Shown one piece after another: positions 18,557 to 27,148 of a stretch of DNA of 64,000 bases. The stretch covers positions 1-64,000 of the forward strand of contig NZ_KI535307.1 in NCBI RefSeq assembly GCF_000482365.1, read 5' to 3'. The DNA comes from Porphyromonas uenonis DSM 23387 = JCM 13868 (GTDB lineage: Bacteria > Bacteroidota > Bacteroidia > Bacteroidales > Porphyromonadaceae). The number at the start of each line of letters is the position of its first letter. The first letter of the stretch is position 1. The position numbers and the translations under genes were made by a program. The notes below the pieces were generated by a model. The model ran no database searches and had not been told where the DNA came from. It saw only the letters and a program-made list of their open reading frames with translations.

Positions 18557-20581
18557 ATGGCTACTCTCATCCTCTCTCTACTCCTCCTCTGCGCCACCAC
18601 ACCTCAGCTATGTGCGCAGCAACCCTCCCCACACGACACCGTACAGACGCATCTATTAGAGACCGTCGTGGTACGAGCTCCCCGTGAACCAGACTACAAG
18701 CGCGGCGTCATACCCGCACAGCAGCTCTCAGGACAAGAGCTCAAGGCGCTCAGTGCCTTCTCCATAGCCGATGCGCTCCGCTCCTTCTCGGGCGTTCAGG
18801 TCAAGGACTTCGGCGGAGTCGGCGGACTCAAGACGGTCAACATCCGCAGCATGGGCACCCACCACGTCGGGATCTTCTACGATGGGGTCGAGCTGAGCAA
18901 TGCGCAAAACGGGCAGATAGACCTCGGCCAGTACTCCCTCGACAATATGGAGGCGATACAGGTCTTCAATGGACAAAAGGGTAGCTACCTCCAGCCTGCT
19001 AAAGACTTTGGCTCTAGTGGTACCGTCTACCTGCAGACACGCAAGCCAACCTTTACCGATGGGGCGCAGACCAATCTGAGAGCAACTCTACGGACTGGCT
19101 CCTTCGACCTCTTCAACCCCGCCATACTGATCGAGCACCGCCTAGAGCCCAGGGTCACTATGTCCTTCAATGCGGAGTGGATCAAGAGCAGTGGCAAGTA
19201 CAAGTTTAGATACAAGAAGGTCCTTCCCCTCACCCACGAGATAGCCTACGACACCACAGCCGTCCGACACAACGGAGACATCAACGCCACACGACTTGAG
19301 GGCAATCTCCACATCGGTCTCCCCGACGGGCAGATGCTCGTCAAGGTGTACAACTACAACAGCGAGCGAGGCATACCCGGCGCTATCGTCAATAATGTGT
19401 GGCGTCGTGGTGAGCGCCTCTGGGACAACAACAGCTTCGTCCAGACCACCTACGAGCAGCAGCTCAGTGACCGCATACGTCTACACGCCATCGCCAAGTA
19501 TGCCTACTACCAGACCCACTTCGTGCGCAACGAGCCGACAGCCGCCTTCAAGGTGGACAACCTCTACCAGCAGCAAGAGCTATACGGTTCAGTCGCCTCA
19601 GCCTTTCAGTTGATCGACCACTGGTACCTCTCCGCCGCCTATGATCTGCAGTGGAACAAGCTCGACGCCAATCTCTACGACTTCGTCTACCCGCACCGCT
19701 TCACCCACCTGCTAGCCCTCGCCTCGACCTATACCAATGAGTGGATCAATGCGCAGGTCAGCCTCCTCGGCACGCTAGCTCAGGACAAAGCGAAGCTACT
19801 CACACGGGCTCCCCTCTTTCGCAAGCTCACCCCCGCAGCCATCCTGTCGGTCAAGCCGTGGGAAGCGATTGATCTACGATTCAACGCCTTTTATAAGCAA
19901 AGCTTTCGCCTACCCACCTTCAACGATCTATACTACACCGAGATAGGCAATGTCAAGCTCGACCCTGAGCACACCACCCAGTACAACGTAGGTCTGCAGT
20001 ACCAGCTCGCACCGCAAAAGCCCTGGCTCCACACCCTGGACTTCAAGGTAGACGCTTACTACAATCTCGTGACCAACAAAATCATAGCCTACCCCAAGGG
20101 ACAGCAATTTCGCTGGACCATGATCAACCTTGGCAAGGTCGACATACGAGGCATCGACGCTCAGTGCACCTGGAGCCTCGTCCCGATCCGTGACCTGCAG
20201 CTATCTCTGCGGGCTCAGTACACTTATCAGCGAGCCATCGAGGTCACCGATCCTAAGGAGAGCTACTACCGCCACCAGATCCCCTACATCCCCTGGCATA
20301 GCGGCTCCGCTACGGCAATCCTGCAGTACAAGGGGTGGCAGCTCAACTACAACTTCATCTACGCCGGCGAGCGGTACAGTCAGCTGGAAAACTTCCCCGA
20401 GAACCATCTCCAGCCGTGGTACACCAACGACCTAGCCCTCGCCTACAAGCGCACCGTCCGAGGGTACGGCCTGCGTCTGCAGCTCGAGTGCAACAACCTC
20501 CTAAGTCAAGCCTACGATGTAGTCGCCAACTACCCCATGCCCCTGCGCAACTATCGCCTCACGCTCATCGTGAGCCACTAG
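18557..20581 (+). CDS. TonB-dependent outer-membrane receptor, probably BtuB-like
   Basis: This 674-residue protein has a signal peptide ending ATTPQLCAQ. The plug domain covers about residues 35-165 (VRAPREPDY, ALRSFSGVQVKDFGGVGGLK, IRSMGTHHVGIFYDGVELSN). A 22-strand-type barrel follows, with the C-terminal aromatic pattern LRNYRLTLIVSH. Its size is that of a small vitamin or siderophore receptor, not of the large SusC class, and no carboxypeptidase-like N-terminal domain is present. Pairing with the BtuG-like lipoprotein suggests corrinoid uptake. Heme or another chelate cannot be excluded from sequence alone. Confidence 0.85.
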   Translation: MATLILSLLLLCATTPQLCAQQPSPHDTVQTHLLETVVVRAPREPDYKRGVIPAQQLSGQELKALSAFSIADALRSFSGVQVKDFGGVGGLKTVNIRSMGTHHVGIFYDGVELSNAQNGQIDLGQYSLDNMEAIQVFNGQKGSYLQPAKDFGSSGTVYLQTRKPTFTDGAQTNLRATLRTGSFDLFNPAILIEHRLEPRVTMSFNAEWIKSSGKYKFRYKKVLPLTHEIAYDTTAVRHNGDINATRLEGNLHIGLPDGQMLVKVYNYNSERGIPGAIVNNVWRRGERLWDNNSFVQTTYEQQLSDRIRLHAIAKYAYYQTHFVRNEPTAAFKVDNLYQQQELYGSVASAFQLIDHWYLSAAYDLQWNKLDANLYDFVYPHRFTHLLALASTYTNEWINAQVSLLGTLAQDKAKLLTRAPLFRKLTPAAILSVKPWEAIDLRFNAFYKQSFRLPTFNDLYYTEIGNVKLDPEHTTQYNVGLQYQLAPQKPWLHTLDFKVDAYYNLVTNKIIAYPKGQQFRWTMINLGKVDIRGIDAQCTWSLVPIRDLQLSLRAQYTYQRAIEVTDPKESYYRHQIPYIPWHSGSATAILQYKGWQLNYNFIYAGERYSQLENFPENHLQPWYTNDLALAYKRTVRGYGLRLQLECNNLLSQAYDVVANYPMPLRNYRLTLIVSH

Positions 20582-20623
20582 CCCAGCTAGACGCAGCGGT
20601 AAACTTCGCCCCAACACTTGATA

Positions 20624-20660
20624 AGAGGAGATGTCGTCATCGGCATCTCCTCTCTTTTTG
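20624..20660 (+). terminator. terminator after the TonB-dependent receptor gene
   Basis: AGAGGAGATG (20624-20633) pairs with CATCTCCTCT (20644-20653) around a 10-nt loop and is followed by CTTTTTG. This is a classical intrinsic terminator. Confidence 0.85.
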
Positions 20661-20667
20661 TCGTCAG

Positions 20668-20911
20668 ACATTTTCGACGATTCCGATTTCCTACCTAGGA
20701 ATTTGCCAAATAGCTACCTAGGAATTCCCCCAATTCCTACCTAGGAAATAAAAAATTCTTCGGAGGAATCAAATGAAACTTCGGAGGAATCAAACAATAA
20801 GTCCGAAGAATTTTCTATTTCCTAGGTAGCAAATCAGAAATATCTACGGAGGAATTTTGCCATTTCCTAGGTAGGAATTGAAACAAGTTCATTTTTATAC
20901 TGCATCAGTCC
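20668..20911. repeat. 244-bp intergenic repeat, copy A (CCTAGG/CGGAGGAA array)
   Basis: This block aligns base for base with 30004-30247, with no indels and about seven mismatches by eye. Internally it is an array of palindromes at 21-23 bp spacing (CTACCTAGGA at 20691, 20714, 20737; CTTCGGAGGA at 20758, 20779). The same motifs then occur in inverted orientation, so the whole block could fold back on itself. Confidence 0.9.
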
Positions 20912-20917
20912 TGAGAG

Positions 20918-20977
20918 GAAAGTAGAGTTCCTACCCGAGGAAAATGGATTTTCATCGGGTAGAAACTAGAGTTTCAT
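20918..20977. repeat. extra palindrome units adjoining copy A
   Basis: CTACCCGA and TCGGGTAG flank GAAAATGGATTTTC, and a GTTTCATAC unit follows. These mix the dyads seen in the arrays at 9975 and 39947. No gene is seen elsewhere in the gap 20582-20991. Confidence 0.65.
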
Positions 20978-20991
20978 ACAGGCAGCGTATT

Positions 20992-22683
20992 TTAATACCC
21001 GCTTCGCTTGACCTTTAGCTCAGGTGAATACTCTTTATCCGTGTCGCTCTCGAAGTGGCGATTGAGAGCATCCGCTATAGTCTTCGCGATAGCAATACGC
21101 CTTGAGTCCCAGAGGCAGGCGCTCCAAGCGATACGTAAGACTATGTTGTTACGAGAACCTCGCCCCTCACTAAAGTGGCGAGCGAAGAGCCGTGGCGAGC
21201 TCAAGTTGTGATACCTTTGATGATCTGAAGTCATAGCAAATCGTTGCTCTAGCTCAGCGGTCAAGTCTTGATAAAAGGCTTGATACCCCTCCATATCCTG
21301 CACGAATAGATTGTCTCCCGTAAAGCTCTCGTCGCCCTTAGCGCCTCCTGCAGAGAAGTGGAAGATGGTCGGATAGCTCGGCTCGTTGGCCCCGCTAGCT
21401 ACGAGCGGGGTCAAAGTCCAGCTACCAGGACGTGAGGTGAGCTCCTCCAGATCCTCCATGTATTGAGCTAGATTGGGCTCGACTTGACGATTGTCAAAAG
21501 AGTAGTAAGACTTATAGGGTCTCATCTCTCCGACCTCGCGACTGATATAGTTAAATCCACCGATCAGAGCCAGGTAGTAGGAAAAATTGCCGATGGCTGC
21601 GTCAGCCAGACTGGAGGGTGATATGATCGTCACCTTAGATCCTCTGTCTATATAGTAGCCGTAAGGCTTATTGACTATAAAATGCTCTACAGCAAGCTTG
21701 TCCTGTGGTCGCTCGTCGATGGTCTGAGTGGTGGCTAGGTTGATCAGGCGAAAGTTGTCCGCCTCGTCCACGACATCTAGTATATCTCCCACCTTGAGTC
21801 CTATGCGAGCTTGTAGATCACATATAGAGAGGTGCTGAGGCACAATCTGGAAGCCTGTCGGGCGGTCTAGCTTTCGCTCGAAGGCTCCGAGCATCTTCTC
21901 CTTATTTCTCTTAATAGTCTCTTTGTGCACCTCATCCTCCAGCGCCTCCGAGAAGCCCGCTCCGACCAAACCTGCAGGTATGGCAAAGAGTGCGATGCCG
22001 AGGATCCCTACGGCAAAGGCGACTGCTTGCCCCACGGGAGTAACTGGCGGTGTTTCAGCAAACTGACCTGGATCACCTATGTACTGTGCAAAAGCCCACA
22101 AGACGGAAGTCATACCATTATTAAAGATGTCGGGCTGTGCTTCATGCTCATAGAAGAAGAGTACGAACGACAGCATCAAGGTCACGACTATGAGAACCTG
22201 TAGAGAGATGAGTATCTCCTTGGACTTTGAGGCGATAGCCTGCTGTAGCAGTCGGAATGAGCGCATGTAGCGGAAGATCCTCAAGACACGCACGACACGT
22301 AGGGACTTGAGCACCTGATAGGGCAACGGGAAGATGAATGCTAGATAGAAGGTATAGGTAGAGAGTATATCTATCATACCGTAGAAGGTGAGACAGTAGC
22401 GCACCCTGCCCCAGAAGCCTTTGTACTTGGGACTAAGCTCATCAGCAGTCCAAATACGTAGCGACACCTCTATCGTAAAGATGATGACCGTAACGATGTC
22501 TATCACATGGAGTACCTGCTCACAGCTCTCGGATATGTCAAAGGTGGAGATAAAGACCGAGAGCGTACTCAGGAGAATCAGTCCGACGATGGTATAGTCG
22601 ACATAATTACCCCACTGCTTAGTCTTGAGGTTGGCGTCAAAGACCTGCCCGAGCTTATGCTTAAACTGCTTGATGCGTCCCAC
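20992..22683 (-). CDS. voltage-gated-type ion channel with large cytoplasmic C-terminus
   Basis: This 563-residue six-TM protein has S1 about 32-48, S2 57-79, S3 99-119 and S5 156-178. S4 (125-145) carries Arg about every third residue (RVVRVLRIFRYMRSFR). The pore loop is 190-208 and S6 222-245 (GIALFAIPAGLVGAGFSEAL). The S6 end matches K+ channels, but the filter reads AQYIGDPGQ in place of TVGYGD, so ion selectivity is uncertain. The remaining 310 residues are soluble and unassigned, with a possible RCK-C-like stretch near 275-350. The start is GTG and overlaps the pcp end by 23 bp, implying translational coupling. Confidence 0.82.
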   Translation of the reverse strand: MGRIKQFKHKLGQVFDANLKTKQWGNYVDYTIVGLILLSTLSVFISTFDISESCEQVLHVIDIVTVIIFTIEVSLRIWTADELSPKYKGFWGRVRYCLTFYGMIDILSTYTFYLAFIFPLPYQVLKSLRVVRVLRIFRYMRSFRLLQQAIASKSKEILISLQVLIVVTLMLSFVLFFYEHEAQPDIFNNGMTSVLWAFAQYIGDPGQFAETPPVTPVGQAVAFAVGILGIALFAIPAGLVGAGFSEALEDEVHKETIKRNKEKMLGAFERKLDRPTGFQIVPQHLSICDLQARIGLKVGDILDVVDEADNFRLINLATTQTIDERPQDKLAVEHFIVNKPYGYYIDRGSKVTIISPSSLADAAIGNFSYYLALIGGFNYISREVGEMRPYKSYYSFDNRQVEPNLAQYMEDLEELTSRPGSWTLTPLVASGANEPSYPTIFHFSAGGAKGDESFTGDNLFVQDMEGYQAFYQDLTAELEQRFAMTSDHQRYHNLSSPRLFARHFSEGRGSRNNIVLRIAWSACLWDSRRIAIAKTIADALNRHFESDTDKEYSPELKVKRSGY

Positions 22684-23281
22684 TGGTTTGTCTGATTATA
22701 GCTATAATAGCCTGCACCATATCGGTTAGAGGCATGGTGGGCTTGGCAGGCTTTGCTGAGGGCTGACCCTCATAGTATGGAAGATGTACAAATAGAGCTT
22801 GCGTGGACGGTCTGCTCTGAATGATCGAGAGTGCCTCGTAGTAGAGGCGGTTGCAGACGTAGAGCCCACAGGAGTTGGAGATCTTGACTTTTATACCGAG
22901 TTGCTCGATGGTGGTGCGTAGCTCCTTGATTGCTGTATTGGTGAATAGAGCCGAACTACCATCGGCATAGATGATCTCCTCATCGGGGAGATAGCCATCG
23001 TTGTCGGGGAGCTTAGAGTCCATCATATTGATAGCGATACGCTCTAGCTTGACACGATCGCTACCTCCAGACTGTCCTAACATGATGATTAGGTCTGGAG
23101 TGTGCTGGTCGATAGCCCTACGGAAAGCCGTCGCCACTCGATGAAAGCTGACAGGCATCAACTCCGTACAGATACGAACCCCAGCTAGATCGTGGGTGGC
23201 AACTTCTTGAGCCACCACCCACGACGAATTCTCAGGGTAGTTCCAGTACGGTTCAAACCCTGTCACTAGTACGGTATACAC
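22661..23281 (-). CDS. pcp: pyroglutamyl-peptidase I (peptidase C15)
   Basis: This 206-residue cytosolic cysteine peptidase removes N-terminal pyroglutamate. VLVTGFEPYWNYPENSSW (about 4-21), the Glu in KLERIAINMMD (about 80), the Cys in SCGLYVCNRLYYEA (about 144) and the His in LFVHLPY (about 168) match the C15 catalytic Glu, Cys and His. The start codon is GTG; it gives the canonical opening and no better ATG exists. It lies between the accessory cluster and the channel gene and could belong to that transcription unit. Confidence 0.88.
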   Translation of the reverse strand: MYTVLVTGFEPYWNYPENSSWVVAQEVATHDLAGVRICTELMPVSFHRVATAFRRAIDQHTPDLIIMLGQSGGSDRVKLERIAINMMDSKLPDNDGYLPDEEIIYADGSSALFTNTAIKELRTTIEQLGIKVKISNSCGLYVCNRLYYEALSIIQSRPSTQALFVHLPYYEGQPSAKPAKPTMPLTDMVQAIIAIIRQTSGTHQAV

Positions 23282-23301
23282 GTTGCGTGTCTTTGTTGTC
23301 C

Positions 23302-23544
23302 TTACTTACACCTCTTGAGGCTAGCCTTAGCACTCTCGATCTGTCTCTTATAGTTCTCGATCTGGCGATCGTGATAGGCTGACTTATCTATCTTGCTCTT
23401 GCGATAGGATGCTTTTGACGAGGGAGACGAGGCACTTCTGATCCTACTTGCGTAGTACTCATTGTCTCGCTTCTTCTTCTCTCGCTCTCTTGCTATAGAG
23501 GCACGTAGATCTATGATTTTTTTCTTATAGTGTTCTTTGCTCAT
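23302..23544 (-). CDS. small charged coiled-coil protein, accessory cluster
   Basis: This 80-residue protein is about half Lys, Arg, Glu, Asp and Ser. It has heptad-like stretches (DLRASIAREREKKKRDNEYY; QIENYKRQIESAKASLKRCK) that predict two helices joined by a Ser-rich hinge (about 36-50). It has no signal peptide or membrane segment. It is not a family I recognise. It is the last gene of the accessory cluster, 20 bp upstream of pcp. Confidence 0.7.
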   Translation of the reverse strand: MSKEHYKKKIIDLRASIAREREKKKRDNEYYASRIRSASSPSSKASYRKSKIDKSAYHDRQIENYKRQIESAKASLKRCK

Positions 23545-23600
23545 GATATAAGTTTGCTTCTTCTGTCGTATTTATGAAGAATGACTACAGAGGCGCCGTG

Positions 23601-23804
23601 CTAGCCCTCTCTATCCTCTAGGAAGGACATCAGCTTAGAGCCGAACTGGCGTGTCGTCCAGTCGTTGTCGTACTCAAAGCCCTCCTGCTCTGCTATCTCA
23701 CGTAGGGCTCCCTTTACGTTGTCGTATACACGGTACACGGTGATACTACCGTTGTCTAGTTTGTTGAGGATGTACTCTCCTGTGGTTACTGTTTTCTTTG
23801 CCAT
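23601..23804 (-). CDS. small protein of unknown function, accessory cluster
   Basis: This 67-residue soluble protein is unrecognised. It opens MAKKTVTTGEYILNKL and has a mixed beta/alpha pattern. A conserved-looking core of aromatic and acidic residues (about 25-60) includes EQEGFEYDNDWTTRQFGSKL. This could be a small DNA- or protein-binding fold, but nothing shows which. The gene lies between the coiled-coil gene and the large lipoprotein gene, in the same orientation. Confidence 0.7.
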   Translation of the reverse strand: MAKKTVTTGEYILNKLDNGSITVYRVYDNVKGALREIAEQEGFEYDNDWTTRQFGSKLMSFLEDREG

Positions 23805-23838
23805 AGTTTTTTAGTTGGATTTAGTTTGGTTTTAAGAA

Positions 23839-25179
23839 TTATCTAGTGAAATATACTGGTCGTGTGTACTCCTTGGTATGTGTCAAGGAGGCTACTTCTA
23901 GCCAGATGTAGTTGTCGTAACGCATGCGCTCGTTTTCGAAGCCGAGGTAGATGGTCTTACGCCCTTTGGGCTTGAGTTCACCATTACAAGATTGGGTTCC
24001 CATCTGAGACTGCTCTACATCATACTTATAGTGTCCAGAGGAAGCTGTCTCGTCTTGAAACTTCTTAGCTTGCGTAGCATCGGTCAAGACATACATATTG
24101 CAAAAGGCATCCTCCTCACGAGCTGGACGCGTATTAAAGAGCAGTCGGTCGATGACACTACTACTGAGGGTGCGCTTTTCGTATACCTTGATGCCTAAAA
24201 GCTTGATCTGCTTAGAGGCGAGGGATAAGTTGTCGGCAAACTTGCCATCGCTGGGAGCTGTCTTCTCATTGGTAGATATACGGAGAGAGTATAGTATGGC
24301 ATCACTACCAGCAGGCACAGGTACGGATATCAAAGCTCGAGACTTACCAGAGAAGAAAGACTTGAGATTGCCTCGTAGTCCGACTTTCTTAGGCTCTTTA
24401 AACACTGTTGATACTCGAACACTCTCAGTGGCTTCTGCCAGGAAGTCTCCCTGCTTACAGCTTACCGTTCGCTCCGAGACGCGTGGTCGCTTGTCGTCAT
24501 CTATGCCATCATATGAGAGCGATAGATCGACGATGAGCTCCCCACCATTGGGTCGCAACTCTATCATATAGATGCCGTCCGATGGTATAGTCACCTGCTC
24601 CTCTAGAGTACCCTGGACGTGCCACTGCTTGAGACGCTTCTGGTGATTGACGTCAAAGAGGGAGACAAGCGCTGAGCCGTGAGGAGTCAAAGAGATGCGG
24701 AGCTGGTCCTGAGCCTTGAGATAATAAGGATAACGCTTGACAGCGTCTACCTTCATGTGTCTCCTAGATATAAGTCCCTTGCCAGAAGAAGAAGAAGAAG
24801 AAGTTGACTCTGATGCGCTAGACCCATCAGAGGGTGATGACTGTAGTATACTACTCGGATCTGCTTGCAGCACAGCGAGTCTCTCCTTGAGCTCCTGGCA
24901 CTTTTGCTGCGCACGCTCGCCCATACCGTCAGGATTGTAGTCGTACTCAATCTGACTTAACTCAGTATAGATCGTCCGTAAGTCTAAATCGGTGTGAGCA
25001 CTTTGAGCTTTTGAGCAGAGGAGGTCTAGCTTTTGCGATATGTTGTCATACTTCATCTGCTCTAGTTCAGAGATCTTGTCAAGCTCTGCATCCTTTTTAT
25101 TGCCTTGCCCACACCCAGCACAAGTCAGGAGTGTGCAGAGAAGCAAACCTCCATAGAGTAGCTGTAACAGCCCTTTCAT
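23839..25179 (-). CDS. large predicted lipoprotein, accessory cluster
   Basis: This 446-residue protein has a lipoprotein leader (LLLCTLLTCAGC, Cys about 23). A helical, coiled-coil-like region covers about 30-105 and a Ser-rich linker about 110-135. Two or more beta-rich domains make up the rest. The first of these (about 150-230) has the pattern of a small beta-sandwich. No family is recognised. It is probably anchored in the envelope, where it could work with the OmpA-domain proteins encoded upstream. It is the only clearly exported lipoprotein in the cluster. Confidence 0.75.
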   Translation of the reverse strand: MKGLLQLLYGGLLLCTLLTCAGCGQGNKKDAELDKISELEQMKYDNISQKLDLLCSKAQSAHTDLDLRTIYTELSQIEYDYNPDGMGERAQQKCQELKERLAVLQADPSSILQSSPSDGSSASESTSSSSSSGKGLISRRHMKVDAVKRYPYYLKAQDQLRISLTPHGSALVSLFDVNHQKRLKQWHVQGTLEEQVTIPSDGIYMIELRPNGGELIVDLSLSYDGIDDDKRPRVSERTVSCKQGDFLAEATESVRVSTVFKEPKKVGLRGNLKSFFSGKSRALISVPVPAGSDAILYSLRISTNEKTAPSDGKFADNLSLASKQIKLLGIKVYEKRTLSSSVIDRLLFNTRPAREEDAFCNMYVLTDATQAKKFQDETASSGHYKYDVEQSQMGTQSCNGELKPKGRKTIYLGFENERMRYDNYIWLEVASLTHTKEYTRPVYFTR

Positions 25180-25199
25180 ACCTTCTCTCTGTCTAGTAA

Positions 25200-25838
25200 T
25201 TAATAAGACTCATCGATGAGTTGCTCTAACCGCTCTCTCACTTGATTACTTTGGAAAGCTGCATACTCACTAGCGTACTGACTACTGCTTGCATCTACAT
25301 AGGTGGCGAACCACGATAGCTTGCTCCGTACAAACTGACTAGCCTCATCTTGTCGTCCAGCAGCACACATAGCCACTACGACATCATTCATGTAGTCGTA
25401 GAGACAGGGGGCATTACCTATATAGTTTTCATCAAGAGCCTTTAGGGGATAGTAGTTCCAAGCGGTCTCGTAGTCTCCATGCTTGACTAAGTAGTCTCTG
25501 AGGAGCTTACAGGCATCCCGCTCGTAGGTGTTAAAGGAGTACGAAATATTATCTCGACCTTCGTGGTATGGCGTGAGCACCTCGTATACGTAGATTGCCT
25601 GCTTGGGGTTATCTAGCTCTAGGTAGACGCGTATCAGACGTAGCGCACAGCGCTTCTTGTCGGAGCTGTCGTCAATCTGCTCGATATACTTGGAGGCTTC
25701 GGTGAGATTGCCATCTTCGAGGGCTTTCTTAAACTGCTTGACAGCACTACTACTACAAGCCGTGCTGATTATGTTGACGATGAATGCGATCCCTAGAAGG
25801 ACTAGAACAGCATAAATGATAATCTTCTTCGTACTCAT
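25200..25838 (-). CDS. membrane-anchored TPR-like protein, accessory cluster
   Basis: In this 212-residue protein an N-terminal membrane segment (about 5-24) is followed by helical repeats resembling TPR or Sel1 units (about 33-150: QFKKALEDGNLTEASKYIEQ, LRLIRVYLELDNPKQAIYVY). The first 25 residues (MSTKKIIIYAVLVLLGIAFI) closely match those of the OmpA-domain protein at 26274-26717 (MSKKKIITYIVLVLIGIGFI). The two genes therefore share an anchor module by duplication. The helical domain probably lies in the periplasm, but the side is not certain. Confidence 0.72.
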   Translation of the reverse strand: MSTKKIIIYAVLVLLGIAFIVNIISTACSSSAVKQFKKALEDGNLTEASKYIEQIDDSSDKKRCALRLIRVYLELDNPKQAIYVYEVLTPYHEGRDNISYSFNTYERDACKLLRDYLVKHGDYETAWNYYPLKALDENYIGNAPCLYDYMNDVVVAMCAAGRQDEASQFVRSKLSWFATYVDASSSQYASEYAAFQSNQVRERLEQLIDESY

Positions 25839-25880
25839 AAGAATGGGTCTAATAACTCTCTAGATGGATAGAGCAAATGC

Positions 25881-26237
25881 CTAAGGAGAATAAACCACCA
25901 ATGATATCAGCGCAAGAATAGTGATGAGAACAAGACTTAGGATGAAAGATGAGACAAGAATGACTTTGAGACAGAGACGGAAATTCTTCGGCCCAAGTTC
26001 ACGGCGGAGTAACTTGATACTGCTAGAGTACCATGTCACAGAATTGTAGATCTTCGTGTAAGCCATCACAGCCGCAGTTCGTATCAGGATCCAAATCAAT
26101 ATAATCAGTTTCCAAATCAATATAAATGGAACTGACAGGACTGAACCTAGACATCCGAAGAAGTTCCTCCGAGCTACGATCCTGTGGCTTGACTTGAAGC
26201 GCATATCTAGATCTCCGAGCTTCGTCCGCTGCGCCAT
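25881..26237 (-). CDS. small two-TM membrane protein, accessory cluster
   Basis: This 118-residue protein opens with a basic segment (MAQRTKLGDLDMRFKSSHRI). A long hydrophobic hairpin (about 28-62) and a second strong membrane segment (about 90-116, to the end) follow. The loop between them is basic. It matches no family known to me. Its position between the TPR-like and OmpA genes suggests an inner-membrane partner of those proteins. Confidence 0.68.
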   Translation of the reverse strand: MAQRTKLGDLDMRFKSSHRIVARRNFFGCLGSVLSVPFILIWKLIILIWILIRTAAVMAYTKIYNSVTWYSSSIKLLRRELGPKNFRLCLKVILVSSFILSLVLITILALISLVVYSP

Positions 26238-26273
26238 AGTTTCGTTAGGTTTTTAGTTGTTAGCCTGTGAGAC

Positions 26274-26717
26274 TTACTCTATCACGACAAACTCTGTGCG
26301 ACGGTTGACCTCTAGACTGTCTGGGTTTATAGGATCTGTGGATCCCTTGCCCTCTGCTTCCAGACGCTCTGCAGAGACCCCTTGACTGATGAGAAAGTCC
26401 ACAGCTGCCTGAGCTCTAGCCTCTGAGAGCCGTTGGTTAAAGGTCTGATCGCCTTCCTCTGAAGTGTGTCCCTCTAGCTTGAGCTTTAGGCCTGAATGAC
26501 TCTTCATAAACTCAGCAAGGTCGCATAGGACGAGCTGCGCCTCTCTGGTTAGATCAGCTTTGCCCTTGGCGAACTTGACATCGTTGAAGTTCTGCTCCAG
26601 CTCCTCTACCCGCTCACGATAGAGTTTATTCCTTTGTCTCCTATTAACACAATCACCAATGAATCCGATGCCGATGAGGACCAGGACAATGTAAGTTATA
26701 ATCTTCTTCTTGCTCAT
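26274..26717 (-). CDS. membrane-anchored OmpA-domain protein, accessory cluster
   Basis: This 147-residue protein has an N-terminal membrane segment (about 5-22), a short charged linker and an OmpA/MotB peptidoglycan-binding domain (about 45-147). Key stretches are LKLEGHTSEEGD, FNQRLSEARAQAAVDFLISQ and the terminal NRRTEFVVIE. The anchor indicates an inner-membrane protein reaching to peptidoglycan, with no barrel. The OmpA domain is a close paralogue of that at 27800-28690. Confidence 0.85.
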   Translation of the reverse strand: MSKKKIITYIVLVLIGIGFIGDCVNRRQRNKLYRERVEELEQNFNDVKFAKGKADLTREAQLVLCDLAEFMKSHSGLKLKLEGHTSEEGDQTFNQRLSEARAQAAVDFLISQGVSAERLEAEGKGSTDPINPDSLEVNRRTEFVVIE

Positions 26718-26804
26718 AGGGGATATGGCTTAGCCACGTGTGGGTGAGACGATAGTCAATGGAGACACTACTGAGGGGTAGTGCTCCATTGACATTTACG
26801 TAGA

Positions 26805-27119
26805 TTACTTCTTGCCTGCAGCGACTAGTGTGATGTTGTCGCTACTGAGCTCGGTGTTCTTGGCATTTGCCACTTGCACGCCAATGCCGTATAGCTCGAC
26901 GATCTTCTTCTCGAAGTTACCGACTCTTAGGTTGCCACCTACGGTCAGCACACCACCCTTTGCAGAGGAGGTCATGAGAGATCCGATTGTAGCCTCGTCG
27001 TCGGCCATTGCCTTACAGTTTTCCGTCGTGTAGACGCGGAGCGTAGCTCCAAACTCTTTCTTAAAGTTTGCCTTGAGGGTCTTAACCTTCATGCGGCTGT
27101 CAATGCGAAAGTCTGCCAT
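26805..27119 (-). CDS. 104-aa protein with internal duplication, accessory cluster
   Basis: This 104-residue soluble protein consists of two similar halves. Residues about 11-49 (VKTLKANFKKEFGATLRVY, then ADDEATIGSL) align with about 63-101 (VGNFEKKIVELYGIGVQVA, then LSSDNITLVAA). Each half has a helix-strand-acid pattern, so the fold may be a pseudo-dimer. No function is recognised. It lies between the TerB-like gene and the short OmpA gene and has no signal peptide. Confidence 0.75.
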   Translation of the reverse strand: MADFRIDSRMKVKTLKANFKKEFGATLRVYTTENCKAMADDEATIGSLMTSSAKGGVLTVGGNLRVGNFEKKIVELYGIGVQVANAKNTELSSDNITLVAAGKK

Positions 27120-27148
27120 ATTGTTATAGTTATTGGTTATTAGTATTA

